The notes below the pieces were generated by a model. The model saw only the letters and a program-made list of their open reading frames with translations. It was not told where the DNA came from and did not search any database. Shown piece by piece: positions 56,385 to 64,000 of a DNA stretch of 64,000 nucleotides; position 1 is the first letter of the stretch, and each line of letters starts with the position of its first letter. Location of the stretch: contig NZ_BAEN01000064.1 of the NCBI RefSeq assembly GCF_000314975.1, positions 1 through 64,000 on the forward strand, written 5' to 3'. Origin of the DNA: Aliiglaciecola lipolytica E3. Its GTDB lineage: Bacteria > Pseudomonadota > Gammaproteobacteria > Enterobacterales > Alteromonadaceae. Made by a program: the position numbers and the translations under genes.

Positions 56385-56861
56385 ATGCAACGTTTAATTT
56401 CTCTCATTTCAGTAGCGATATTGGTGTTTTTTGGGCAATCAACCCTAAATACAGCAAAAGCGAGTTGTACCACGCTATCGCAATTAGATTGGATATTAGG
56501 AACCTGGCAAACACAACCCGATGGAAATACACAAGAAACTTGGTACAAAATAAGCGAAGACACGTTTTCTGGCATTGGAAGCAGTCGCAATAGCGCAGGA
56601 AAGTTACAACAACAAGAAAGTATGCGTCTGGTACAGATGCAAAGCGATTTATTCTATTTGGCCAAAGTAGGTCATAACAGTATGCCCATTCCTTTTAGAG
56701 TGACAAAATGCGCTGAAAATAGTGTTACTTTTGAAAACCCGACCCATGATTTTCCTAACAAACTGGTTTACATGCGGACTAAAAACAAAATGCATGTAGC
56801 GGTGTCAGGCTTCAATAACAAAGGTTTTGATGTGCACTACCAACTAGCAAGTCAAGACTAA
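56385..56861 (+). CDS. Secreted DUF6265 protein
   Basis: A 158-residue protein with a signal peptide (cleavage likely after KAS or NTAKA) and a β-barrel-like body of the DUF6265 family: LDWILGTWQTQPDGNTQETWYKI near the start and FENPTHDFPNKLVYMR with the hallmark HDFPxxxxY motif. The fold resembles lipocalin-like proteins and the function is unknown. AAGGTGAT precedes ATG at 56385. It is a lone plus-strand gene between nrdR and the rhodanese gene; the latter faces it, with 27 bp between stops. Confidence 0.82.
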   Translation: MQRLISLISVAILVFFGQSTLNTAKASCTTLSQLDWILGTWQTQPDGNTQETWYKISEDTFSGIGSSRNSAGKLQQQESMRLVQMQSDLFYLAKVGHNSMPIPFRVTKCAENSVTFENPTHDFPNKLVYMRTKNKMHVAVSGFNNKGFDVHYQLASQD

Positions 56862-56888
56862 ACCTTAAATTTGAGGGTCGTTTCTCGA

Positions 56889-57290
56889 TTACGTTTCTTG
56901 TGCGACCAATTCAAACCCTTCATCAAGCCACCCAGTGATGCCGCCGATCATTTTTTTAACTGGTCTTTCAAGTTCTGCTAATTTTAATGCCGCCTTGTCA
57001 GCGCCATTGCAATGAGGTCCTGCGCAGTACACTACAAATAAGGTATCAATTGGAAAATTCTGTAAACTTTCGACACTGATGTTTTTGTGAGGAAGGTTGA
57101 TGGCATTAGGCAGATGCCCTTGATTAAATAGCAACGCATTTCTCACATCTAACAACACAAAGTCTTGTCGATTATTGCTAATGGCAAAGTGCGTATCCCA
57201 ACAATCCGTTTCCAAGCTTAATAAACTAGCAAAATGACGTTTAGCTATCTGTGACGAAGCCGCAGCAACTCTCGAAACAACTGATGACAT
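56889..57290 (-). CDS. Rhodanese-like domain protein
   Basis: A 133-residue single rhodanese domain with DFVLLDVRNALLFNQGHLPNAINLP and the active-site loop VYCAGPHCNGAD, whose first cysteine would carry the persulfide or other thiol chemistry. ATG at 57290 is chosen because GGAG precedes it closely; the frame extends 33 codons upstream through the glyA terminator, which is unlikely to be coding. The substrate is unknown. It lies downstream of glyA on the same strand but behind the glyA terminator, so it should have its own promoter. Confidence 0.87.
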   Translation of the reverse strand: MSSVVSRVAAASSQIAKRHFASLLSLETDCWDTHFAISNNRQDFVLLDVRNALLFNQGHLPNAINLPHKNISVESLQNFPIDTLFVVYCAGPHCNGADKAALKLAELERPVKKMIGGITGWLDEGFELVAQET

Positions 57291-57387
57291 ATGACACTCC
57301 AAATAAAGTAGAATATATATCTTATTGTTATCTAAAGTGAAAAGATCACAAAGTGGCTTGCGTGCCAATATTCGATGATTTTGAGAC

Positions 57388-57414
57388 AAAAAAACCGCCT
57401 TAAAAGGCGGTTTT
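57388..57414 (-). terminator. Terminator of glyA
   Basis: On the minus strand AACCGCCTT and AAGGCGGTT form a stem around a short loop, followed by a run of seven T, 24 bp past the glyA stop. Confidence 0.92.
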
Positions 57415-57437
57415 ACGATTAAAAAACAGCGACAGAT

Positions 57438-58694
57438 TTATCCGTAAACTGGGAACTTTTCACATAACGCGATAACTTCTTTTTTCACTTTCGCAATAGT
57501 GTCAGCACTTTCAATATCATCAAGCACGTCACATATCCAGCTAGCGACCTGTTTCGCTTCGGTTTCACCAAAACCGCGACGTGTAATCGCCGGTGATCCA
57601 ATGCGCAATCCACTGGTTACGAAAGGTGAACGTGGATCATTTGGTACGGAATTTTTATTAACAGTAATATTGGCAGTACCTAACGCGGCATCCGCATCTT
57701 TTCCAGTAATATCTTTGTCAATTAAATCAAGCAAGAATAAGTGATTATCTGTGCCGTCAGATACGATCTTGTAACCGCGGTCTTGCATAACGCTAACCAT
57801 TGCTTTGGCATTCTTCACAACTTGTTTTTGATATTCTTTAAACTCTGGCTCTAGGGCTTCTTTAAACGCCACTGCTTTTGCTGCAATGACGTGACATAGA
57901 GGACCACCTTGGTTTCCAGGAAACACTGAACTGTTAAGCTTTTTATAGATAGTTTCATCGCCACAAGCAGAAAGAATTAATCCGCCTCTTGGCCCGGCTA
58001 AAGTTTTGTGAGTGGTCGTGGTAACGACATGCGCATGTGGCAGTGGATTTGGATAAATTCCCGCGGCAACTAAGCCAGCCACATGAGCCATATCAACCAA
58101 TAAGAATGCACCTACTTTGTCCGCAATCTCTCTAAATTTCTGCCAATCAACGATGCCCGAATAAGCCGAGAAACCACCAATAATCATTTTTGGCTTATGT
58201 TCCAGTGCTAATGCTTCAACCTGCTGCATATCAATTTCGCCGGTAGCTTCATCTAATCCATATTGAACGGCATTGTAGGTTTTACCAGAAAAATTAACGT
58301 GAGAGCCATGGGTCAAGTGACCACCATGCGCTAAGCTCATCCCTAACACTGTGTCACCGGCTTCAAGAAGTGCCATGAACGCAGCCGAGTTAGCTTGAGA
58401 ACCTGAATGGGGTTGAACGTTTGCATAATCTGCACCGAATAATTGTTTGGCACGCTCAATCGCTAAATCTTCAGCAATGTCAACATACTCACAACCACCG
58501 TAATAACGCTTATGTGGATATCCTTCTGCGTATTTATTGGTTAATTGCGAACCTTGCGCTTCTAATACACGGGGACTACAGTAATTTTCAGATGCAATCA
58601 GTTCTATATGGTGCTCTTGGCGTTGAGTTTCTTTTACTATTGCATCGTATAACTCAGGGTCAAAATCAGCAATATTCATGTTACGTGTCAGCAT
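57438..58694 (-). CDS. glyA: Serine hydroxymethyltransferase
   Basis: GlyA interconverts serine and glycine with tetrahydrofolate, feeding one-carbon units. The 418-residue PLP enzyme has [35 protein letters not shown] and the PLP-lysine motif [18 protein letters not shown] at 58694 has GAGGAG upstream. It has its own terminator. Its methylene-THF, after reduction, supplies the methyl group used by the split MetH elsewhere in the window. Confidence 0.98.
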   Translation of the reverse strand: MLTRNMNIADFDPELYDAIVKETQRQEHHIELIASENYCSPRVLEAQGSQLTNKYAEGYPHKRYYGGCEYVDIAEDLAIERAKQLFGADYANVQPHSGSQANSAAFMALLEAGDTVLGMSLAHGGHLTHGSHVNFSGKTYNAVQYGLDEATGEIDMQQVEALALEHKPKMIIGGFSAYSGIVDWQKFREIADKVGAFLLVDMAHVAGLVAAGIYPNPLPHAHVVTTTTHKTLAGPRGGLILSACGDETIYKKLNSSVFPGNQGGPLCHVIAAKAVAFKEALEPEFKEYQKQVVKNAKAMVSVMQDRGYKIVSDGTDNHLFLLDLIDKDITGKDADAALGTANITVNKNSVPNDPRSPFVTSGLRIGSPAITRRGFGETEAKQVASWICDVLDDIESADTIAKVKKEVIALCEKFPVYG

Positions 58695-58931
58695 GGTGTC
58701 TCCTCAACAACTTGGCACAGAATTCAGATGAAAACGGGTAAAAAATAACGTTTATTTCTACCAACGCAGGGATAAAAAATGAGCGCTTATTCTAGTCATT
58801 TTGACCGTTTTGTACATACTTTTCCCCAAAAATCATCAAAACCCTTAAGCATAAATTATAGCTGTTAGGTAATTACGCTAGCGATACTAAAAAGTATCCT
58901 TGTCAATGGCCCCCAAACAACAGAGTTTCAT

Positions 58932-59924
58932 TTAGTCTACCGCTTCTATCGACTCTGGAAATTTCAAGTCAATCTGTTCGCGGATTGCATCCAGCGTTAA
59001 CATTACATCGATGCTGTCTTGATGGTTCATCCTTGCATCGCATGAGCGTCCTAAATTGATTGATTCCATAGTGGATTCAATTTGATATTCAAAGCCATTG
59101 ACTGGATGAGGAAAATCGATTGTTTCCACCAGTTTTTCTTGTTGATAAAGTTGCGCCTGATTTCCATTCCAGAAATAACCTGGGATTAAAATATAGCCTT
59201 CTTTACCGTGTATGGTCATGACGTTTGAGCATTGCGCCGCCATTGTGCAGGTAAATTGACTAATGACACCAGATGGGTACGTCATATTCACCATCGTATT
59301 GTGATCAATACCCACATCGTCTAACTTAGCCATTGCCTGAATGCTAGTAGGATACTCTTCCAATAAAAATTGGCTAATACTGACACTGTAGATCCCTAAA
59401 TCTAACAGTGCGCCTCCGGCTAAATCTGGGCTGGTAAGGCGATGGTTTTGCAAATGCGAAAACGCAAATCCAATTTGTGATGTGATATATTGAATGTCAC
59501 CAATTTGTTGTTGATCAACCCACTCTTTCACCTGAGTAAAGCATGGCATAAAGCGACTCCACATAGCTTCTTGGAAGACGCAGTTATTTTGTTCAGAAAG
59601 CGTAACCAGTTGTTTCGTTTGCTGTGCATTTACGGTCAATGGTTTTTCCATAAGTACATGTTTACCCGCTTGTAAACACGCCCTTGCATAAGGGAAATGG
59701 TGAGAATGAGGAGTTGCAATATAAATGACATCGATATTTTCATCGGCAATTAATGAATCATAATCTCCAAATACTACCGGCGCGCGATAACGGTCTGCAA
59801 ACGCCTGTGCTCGCGTTATATCACGACTTGCCACTGCATATAATTTACCCTGCACAGAGTTTGCAAGAGCCGCTGCAAATTGATGCGCAATACCACCCGG
59901 TCCAATAATTCCCCAATTCAACAT
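58932..59924 (-). CDS. Cytoplasmic Gfo/Idh/MocA-family oxidoreductase
   Basis: A 330-residue NAD(P)-dependent oxidoreductase without a signal peptide. The Rossmann motif is WGIIGPGGIAHQFA, followed by IYIATPHSHHFPYA, LMEKPLTVNAQQ and LAGGALLDLGIYSVSISQFLL. It resembles the dimeric dihydrodiol dehydrogenase / D-xylose dehydrogenase (NADP) branch of the family. The substrate is not deducible. It is a single gene, flanked by 237-bp and 213-bp non-coding stretches in which nothing definite was found. Confidence 0.87.
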   Translation of the reverse strand: MLNWGIIGPGGIAHQFAAALANSVQGKLYAVASRDITRAQAFADRYRAPVVFGDYDSLIADENIDVIYIATPHSHHFPYARACLQAGKHVLMEKPLTVNAQQTKQLVTLSEQNNCVFQEAMWSRFMPCFTQVKEWVDQQQIGDIQYITSQIGFAFSHLQNHRLTSPDLAGGALLDLGIYSVSISQFLLEEYPTSIQAMAKLDDVGIDHNTMVNMTYPSGVISQFTCTMAAQCSNVMTIHGKEGYILIPGYFWNGNQAQLYQQEKLVETIDFPHPVNGFEYQIESTMESINLGRSCDARMNHQDSIDVMLTLDAIREQIDLKFPESIEAVD

Positions 59925-60137
59925 CGTTTTTCATCCTTATGTTTTTAGCTTCCTATTATTGTGCAGTGTATGCATCAAAATGCCAATCATGGGTAAAAAT
60001 TAGCCATTGCTATTGATAGAAAAAACGAAAACTTTCACTTACAGCACCAACATTGAAGATAAAAAGATAACTTGAGCATTGGACTGTTAGCCCGACTGGA
60101 TTACACTATTGGTTTTACACACCACTGATTTAATACA

Positions 60138-61805
60138 ATGGCACAATACGTATATAGCATGCACAGAGTGGGGAAAATTGTCCCACCCAATAGACACATT
60201 CTTAAAAACATCTCTTTAAGTTTCTTCCCCGGCGCGAAAATTGGCGTCCTAGGTTTAAATGGAGCAGGTAAATCGACACTGCTTCGCATTATGGCTGGAA
60301 TCGATAAAGACATTGAAGGTGAAGCCAGACCGCAACCCGAGTTGAAGATAGGTTATCTCCCTCAAGAGCCGCAATTAGATGAAAGTAAAGATGTGCGAGG
60401 TAATATTGAAGAAGCCGTAGCGGATGTTGCTCATGCTATTAAACGCTTGGATGAAGTTTACGCAGCATATGCTGAAGAAAATGCAGACTTTGATGCATTG
60501 GCCAAAGAACAGGGTGAATTAGAAGCGATTATTCAATCCAAAGACGGGCATAACTTAGAAAATGCATTGGAAAGAGCTGCTGATGCACTACGTTTACCTC
60601 CTTGGGATGCGGATGTTAGCAAGCTATCAGGAGGGGAACGCCGCCGTGTGGCTCTATGTCGTTTACTACTTGAAAAGCCTGACATGTTATTGCTTGATGA
60701 GCCCACCAACCACTTGGACGCAGAATCAGTCGCTTGGTTAGAACGCTTCTTACACGATTATGAAGGAACTGTGGTAGCCATCACCCATGATCGCTACTTC
60801 CTAGATAATGTTGCCGGCTGGATATTAGAGCTAGACCGTGGCCAAGGCATACCTTGGGAAGGTAACTACTCTTCGTGGCTTGAGCAGAAAGATCAACGTC
60901 TAGCACAAGAAGAACGCACCGAAAGCGCACGTCAAAAGTCCATAAAACAAGAATTGGAATGGGTGCGTACCAATCCTAAAGGGCGACAGGCAAAAAGTAA
61001 GGCTCGGATGGCCCGTTTTGATGAATTGACCACCGGCGATTATCAAAAGCGTAACGAAACCAATGAACTGTTTATTCCGCCTGGAGAACGCTTAGGTGAT
61101 AAAGTTATTGAAGTGAATGGTTTATCAAAATCTTATGGCGATCGACTACTTATTGATAATCTTTCTTTTAGTGTGCCCAAAGGGGCAATTGTTGGCATTA
61201 TTGGTCCCAACGGTGCAGGTAAATCGACATTGTTCCGTATGCTAACGGGTCAGGAACAACCGGATTCAGGTGAAATTGTATTAGGCGATACGGTGCAATT
61301 AGCAAGCGTAGAGCAATTTCGTGACCACATGGATGAAAAAAATACCGTCTACAAAGAGATATCCGATGATTCAGATATCATTCGCATCGGCAATTTTGAA
61401 CTCAATAGCCGTGCTTATTGCAGTCGATTTAACTTTAAAGGTACGGATCAACAAAAATTCATAAAAGATCTTTCTGGTGGTGAACGTAACCGCGTACATC
61501 TTGCGAAACTTCTAAAAGCCGGCGGAAACGTGTTATTGCTGGATGAGCCGACCAATGACCTTGACGTAGAAACGCTACGAGCTCTGGAAAATGCTATTTT
61601 AGAATTTCCTGGCTGTGCCATGGTGATATCTCATGACCGCTGGTTTCTCGACAGAGTAGCCACGCACATCATGGATTACCGTGATGAAGGAAAAATTAAT
61701 TTCTATGAAGGTAATTATACCGATTACGAAGCATGGCTAAAAGATACCTTAGGCGAAGATGTGGTTGAACCTCACAGGTTAAAGTATAAAAAAATTAGCA
61801 AGTAA
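60138..61805 (+). CDS. ettA: Energy-dependent translational throttle protein EttA
   Basis: EttA is an ABC-F ATPase that binds the ribosomal E site and gates the first peptide bond according to ATP level. The 555-residue protein has two ABC cassettes: Walker A GLNGAGKST and GPNGAGKST, signatures LSGGERRRVAL and LSGGERNRVHL, Walker B LLLDEPTNHLD and LLLDEPTNDLD. The start MAQYVYSMHRVGKIVPP and the arm and P-site linker region (KARMARFDEL) are EttA-type. It is monocistronic with a strong terminator. Confidence 0.96.
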   Translation: MAQYVYSMHRVGKIVPPNRHILKNISLSFFPGAKIGVLGLNGAGKSTLLRIMAGIDKDIEGEARPQPELKIGYLPQEPQLDESKDVRGNIEEAVADVAHAIKRLDEVYAAYAEENADFDALAKEQGELEAIIQSKDGHNLENALERAADALRLPPWDADVSKLSGGERRRVALCRLLLEKPDMLLLDEPTNHLDAESVAWLERFLHDYEGTVVAITHDRYFLDNVAGWILELDRGQGIPWEGNYSSWLEQKDQRLAQEERTESARQKSIKQELEWVRTNPKGRQAKSKARMARFDELTTGDYQKRNETNELFIPPGERLGDKVIEVNGLSKSYGDRLLIDNLSFSVPKGAIVGIIGPNGAGKSTLFRMLTGQEQPDSGEIVLGDTVQLASVEQFRDHMDEKNTVYKEISDDSDIIRIGNFELNSRAYCSRFNFKGTDQQKFIKDLSGGERNRVHLAKLLKAGGNVLLLDEPTNDLDVETLRALENAILEFPGCAMVISHDRWFLDRVATHIMDYRDEGKINFYEGNYTDYEAWLKDTLGEDVVEPHRLKYKKISK

Positions 61806-61836
61806 TTAAGCATGCTAATTGCTGAAATATAAAACT

Positions 61837-61859
61837 AAGGCGCAATTGCGCCTTTTTTA
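61837..61859 (+). terminator. Terminator of ettA
   Basis: AAGGCGCAATTGCGCCTT is a perfect 18-bp palindrome followed by further T, 30 bp past the ettA stop. Confidence 0.92.
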
Positions 61860-61900
61860 TGCTTAACTATAATAATCTAGGGAAATGTAGAGGGATTAAA

Positions 61901-62254
61901 GTGGAAAAGCGTCAGTTCAATCGCGTTGATTTTTCTTCGCCAGCTATGTTGCTACAACAAAATCAACATTGGCAAACTTCCATCATTGATATATCACTCA
62001 ACGGTGCGCTCATCGCTTATCCAGACGAATTTAACGGTAATCTCGACCTCGAATTTGAGCTTGATATTGAATTTGAAGGGGCGAATCGCGCTATCATTGT
62101 TTTCGGTGAGATAGTCCATAGTGCTAATCATTGCCTTGGCTTCCATATAAAATGTATGGACATTGAAAGTATTTCCGAATTACGCCGATTGGTAGAATTA
62201 AACCTTGGGGATAGTTCGTTATTAAAAAGAGATTTTGCTTCATTAGTTTCTTAA
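61901..62254 (+). CDS. PilZ-domain c-di-GMP-binding protein
   Basis: A 117-residue single PilZ domain. The c-di-GMP motifs are RQFNR (RxxxR) near the N-terminus and DISLNG (D/NxSxxG) about 28 residues later, both intact. GTG at 61901 has AGAGGG six bases upstream; the frame extends 14 codons into the terminator region, which is not likely coding. The next gene is a diguanylate cyclase on the same strand, so maker and receptor of the signal are neighbours. The output target is unknown. Confidence 0.88.
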   Translation: MEKRQFNRVDFSSPAMLLQQNQHWQTSIIDISLNGALIAYPDEFNGNLDLEFELDIEFEGANRAIIVFGEIVHSANHCLGFHIKCMDIESISELRRLVELNLGDSSLLKRDFASLVS

Positions 62255-62386
62255 AATTGAATAGCAAAAGCTAAATCCCCTGTCTATTCTAGAACTATTA
62301 AACAAAGTACCAATCCAAGTTAATTGCAACACAATAAAAGTCCGAAAAGGTAGTCAACAGGAGTAGTCGTTATTCGTAGCACTTAA

Positions 62387-63331
62387 GAAAGTTTATTCGA
62401 GAATGATAACGCGTTAATTTTAATAGTAGAAGACGAGCCTATCAGTGCATTGATAGTAGCAAAGGCGTTTTCGGAAAATTTTATTACGCATCACGTTTCC
62501 TCAGGACAATCCGCATTAGAGTTTTGTAAAGTTAAGCTCCCAGATATTATTTTGATGGATATTAATATGCCTGTGATGGACGGTTTAACGGCGTGCAAAA
62601 AGCTCAAAAGCCAGGAAAATACACAAGATATCCCAATTATTTTTATCAGCTCTCATGACTCTCCTGAAGCCGAAGATGAATGCTGGGAAGCTGGATGTAC
62701 CGATTTTATAACTAAACCTTATTCAGTAACGACATTGAGACACCGAGTCAACTCACATTTAGCAGCTAAACTGATGGCCGATAAACTAAGACGTTTGGCC
62801 ACCATAGATGGTTTAACAGAAGTTCAAAACCGGCATTATTTTGACGATTTCTTACGCAAACAAATGAAATTAAGTGTGCGTATGGAGCACCAAATTGGGT
62901 TACTTCTCATCGATATCGACCATTTTAAACTATACAACGATACCTACGGTCACACTAAAGGTGACGAATGTTTGCGAATTATTGCAGGTGAAATAGAAAA
63001 AACTTTAAAACGTCCCACGGATTGTTTGGCACGATATGGTGGCGAAGAATTTGCGGTGGTTTTACCACACACTGATATTGACGGCGTAACACATATGGCT
63101 GAAAACATGCTGAAGGCAATTCGCAACCTAAATGTACCGCATAAATTATCTAATCTAAGTCGCGTAACCATTAGTATTGGGGGCATATGCATGCTGCCAA
63201 ACAAAATTACACAAACCGAATTAATTGATCTTGCTGATCAGAATTTATACGAGGCTAAAAACGCTGGCCGAGACACTTTCGTCGTCAAATATACGACAAA
63301 AGCGCTTCAGATAGTCTCAAAGCGCTTCTAA
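62387..63331 (+). CDS. Response regulator with GGDEF domain (diguanylate cyclase), 5' end irregular
   Basis: A receiver domain (LILIVEDEPISALIV, LMDINMPVMDG with the phospho-acceptor, ISSHD, TKPY) is joined to a GGDEF domain with an intact active site RYGGEEF, five residues after an RPTD I-site for product inhibition. It would make c-di-GMP from GTP upon phosphorylation. The receiver frame opens after an in-frame TAA at 62384, and no ATG, GTG or TTG precedes the first β-strand. The first usual codon, TTG at 62450, would delete the acidic pocket residues VEDE. Either an ATT start, a lost base near 62406-62414 (ATG at 62403 is out of frame), or a damaged gene must be assumed. Confidence 0.82.
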   Translation, partial: ESLFENDNALILIVEDEPISALIVAKAFSENFITHHVSSGQSALEFCKVKLPDIILMDINMPVMDGLTACKKLKSQENTQDIPIIFISSHDSPEAEDECWEAGCTDFITKPYSVTTLRHRVNSHLAAKLMADKLRRLATIDGLTEVQNRHYFDDFLRKQMKLSVRMEHQIGLLLIDIDHFKLYNDTYGHTKGDECLRIIAGEIEKTLKRPTDCLARYGGEEFAVVLPHTDIDGVTHMAENMLKAIRNLNVPHKLSNLSRVTISIGGICMLPNKITQTELIDLADQNLYEAKNAGRDTFVVKYTTKALQIVSKRF

Positions 63332-63347
63332 TGCTTCAGATAGTCTC
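63299..63347. repeat. Imperfect tandem duplication at the convergent GGDEF/radA ends
   Basis: GCTTCAGATAGTCTC occurs at 63304-63318 and 63333-63347, 29 bp apart, and AAAGCGCTTC occurs at 63299-63308 and 63319-63328. The block looks like a duplication of the radA 3' end, which now supplies the last codons of the GGDEF gene. The two genes overlap by 15 bp (63317-63331) within it. Confidence 0.82.
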
Positions 63348-64000
63348 GCAACAGCCACCACTTCAATACCTGGAATCGCCTGTTTAGGCTTATTACCTTT
63401 GGGCACAATAGCTCGTTTAAAGCCATGCTTAGCGGCCTCCTGAATACGCTCAGTACCATTGGGTACGGGACGAATTTCGCCAGCTAAACCCACTTCGCCA
63501 AACGCAATTAACTCTCTGGGTAACGTTTGATTTCGAAAGCTAGATATCATTGCCATTAACAATGCCAAATCTACACTTGTCTCGGAAACGCGTACTCCGC
63601 CTACAACATTAACAAAGACATCCTGATCATTCATTTGCACGTTACCATGACGATGCAACACGGCCAGCAACATAGCCAAGCGATTGGCTTCTGTTCCCAC
63701 TGCTATGCGACGCGGATTGGCCATTTGCGAATAATCCACTAATGCTTGAATTTCAACTAAAAGCGGGCGTGTTCCTTCCCAAATAACCATCACAATACTG
63801 CCAGGAGACTGCTGTTCTTCGCGGCTCAAAAAGATCGCGGACGGATTGCTCACTTCTTTTAAGCCTTTATCGGTCATTGCAAACACGCCCAGCTCATTTA
63901 CTGCACCGAAGCGATTTTTATTCCCTCTTAGGGTGCGGTATCTACTATCGCTTTCTCCTTCAAGCATCATCGAACAATCGATACAGTGCTCAAGCACTTT
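63317..64000 (-). CDS. radA: DNA repair protein RadA, C-terminal part (continues beyond window)
   Basis: RadA (Sms) is a RecA-like helicase that processes recombination intermediates. The visible 227 residues hold the RadA-specific KNRFG motif (GNKNRFGAVNELGVFAMTDKGL) and the C-terminal Lon-protease-like domain (VFVNVVGGVRVSETSVDLALLMAMISSF, FGEVGLAGEIRPVPNG). The zinc finger and Walker motifs lie past the window edge; the frame is open at 64000. It converges on and overlaps the GGDEF gene by 15 bp. Confidence 0.95.
   Translation of the reverse strand, partial: KVLEHCIDCSMMLEGESDSRYRTLRGNKNRFGAVNELGVFAMTDKGLKEVSNPSAIFLSREEQQSPGSIVMVIWEGTRPLLVEIQALVDYSQMANPRRIAVGTEANRLAMLLAVLHRHGNVQMNDQDVFVNVVGGVRVSETSVDLALLMAMISSFRNQTLPRELIAFGEVGLAGEIRPVPNGTERIQEAAKHGFKRAIVPKGNKPKQAIPGIEVVAVARLSEALEAL

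Noticed and set aside
56357-56593. Reading frames on both strands over the DUF6265 start region
   Set aside because: They overlap the signal-peptide-bearing gene at 56385-56861, which has a clear ribosome binding site and family match.
58883-58898. GATACT-AAAA-AGTATC hairpin downstream of the Gfo/Idh gene
   Set aside because: Six base pairs without a T run; too weak to call a terminator.

Overview
The window is chromosomal DNA of a marine-type gammaproteobacterium, most likely an Alteromonadales/Alteromonadaceae relative. This rests on gene order and protein resemblance, not on a database search. The order csrA-tRNA-Ser-tRNA-Arg next to alaS-recX, the chemotaxis block with parC/parP, the run glyA-nrdR-ribD-ribE-ribBX-ribH-nusB-thiL-pgpA with dxs-ispA-xseB nearby, and Na+-type motor genes all fit. 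The DNA is AT-rich and nearly all coding. Most of it is ordinary core genome. The accessory-looking parts are the IS end at 1-639, the PEP-CTERM loci and the ECF-sigma/ChrR lipid operon.

Layout. 1-1006: the 3' end of an ISL3-type insertion sequence abutting two identical tRNA-Arg(ACG) genes and a tRNA-Ser(GCT). 1210-4734: csrA, alaS, recX (recA is not beside recX), then a divergent DUF482 acyltransferase-like gene. 5926-11178: a methionine operon, metA, a two-gene methionine synthase and a DUF938 methyltransferase, behind a MetJ-type operator. 11352-12910: a TetR regulator with paired palindromic operators, divergent from a haloacid-dehalogenase-like gene. 13062-25220: a long flagellar/chemotaxis run (flhA-flhF-flhG-fliA-cheY-cheZ-cheA-cheB-parC-parP-cheW-DUF2802) behind a sigma-54-type promoter. 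25399-31250: two PEP-CTERM surface proteins, pssA, and the PEP-CTERM system TPR protein PrsT. 31326-36775: clpB with a sigma-32-type promoter, pgeF, rluD and bamD.

36860-44046: an ECF sigma factor with a ChrR anti-sigma factor, a LON-domain protein, and a divergent six-gene operon (SDR, FAD oxidoreductase, DUF1365, cyclopropane-fatty-acid-synthase-like methyltransferase, chalcone-isomerase-like protein, DUF3833 lipoprotein). Three similar promoter-like sites (GATC, 16-17 nt, GTA) precede the three transcription units. This looks like a singlet-oxygen or photo-oxidative membrane-lipid response. 44078-50355: pomBA, xseB-ispA-dxs and a Tat-exported Gfo/Idh oxidoreductase. 50377-58694: pgpA (frameshifted), thiL, nusB, ribH, ribBX, riboflavin synthase, ribD, nrdR, a DUF6265 protein, a rhodanese and glyA. 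58932-64000: a Gfo/Idh oxidoreductase, ettA, a PilZ protein beside a REC-GGDEF diguanylate cyclase, and the 3' part of radA.

The observations most worth checking are: the metH fission at a domain boundary under MetJ control; the ECF/ChrR regulon with repeated promoter motifs; three copies of an acidic motif in the CheA linker next to ParC/ParP; single-base disruptions in pgpA and at the 5' end of the REC-GGDEF gene; and a 54-bp perfect AT-rich hairpin upstream of a PEP-CTERM gene.
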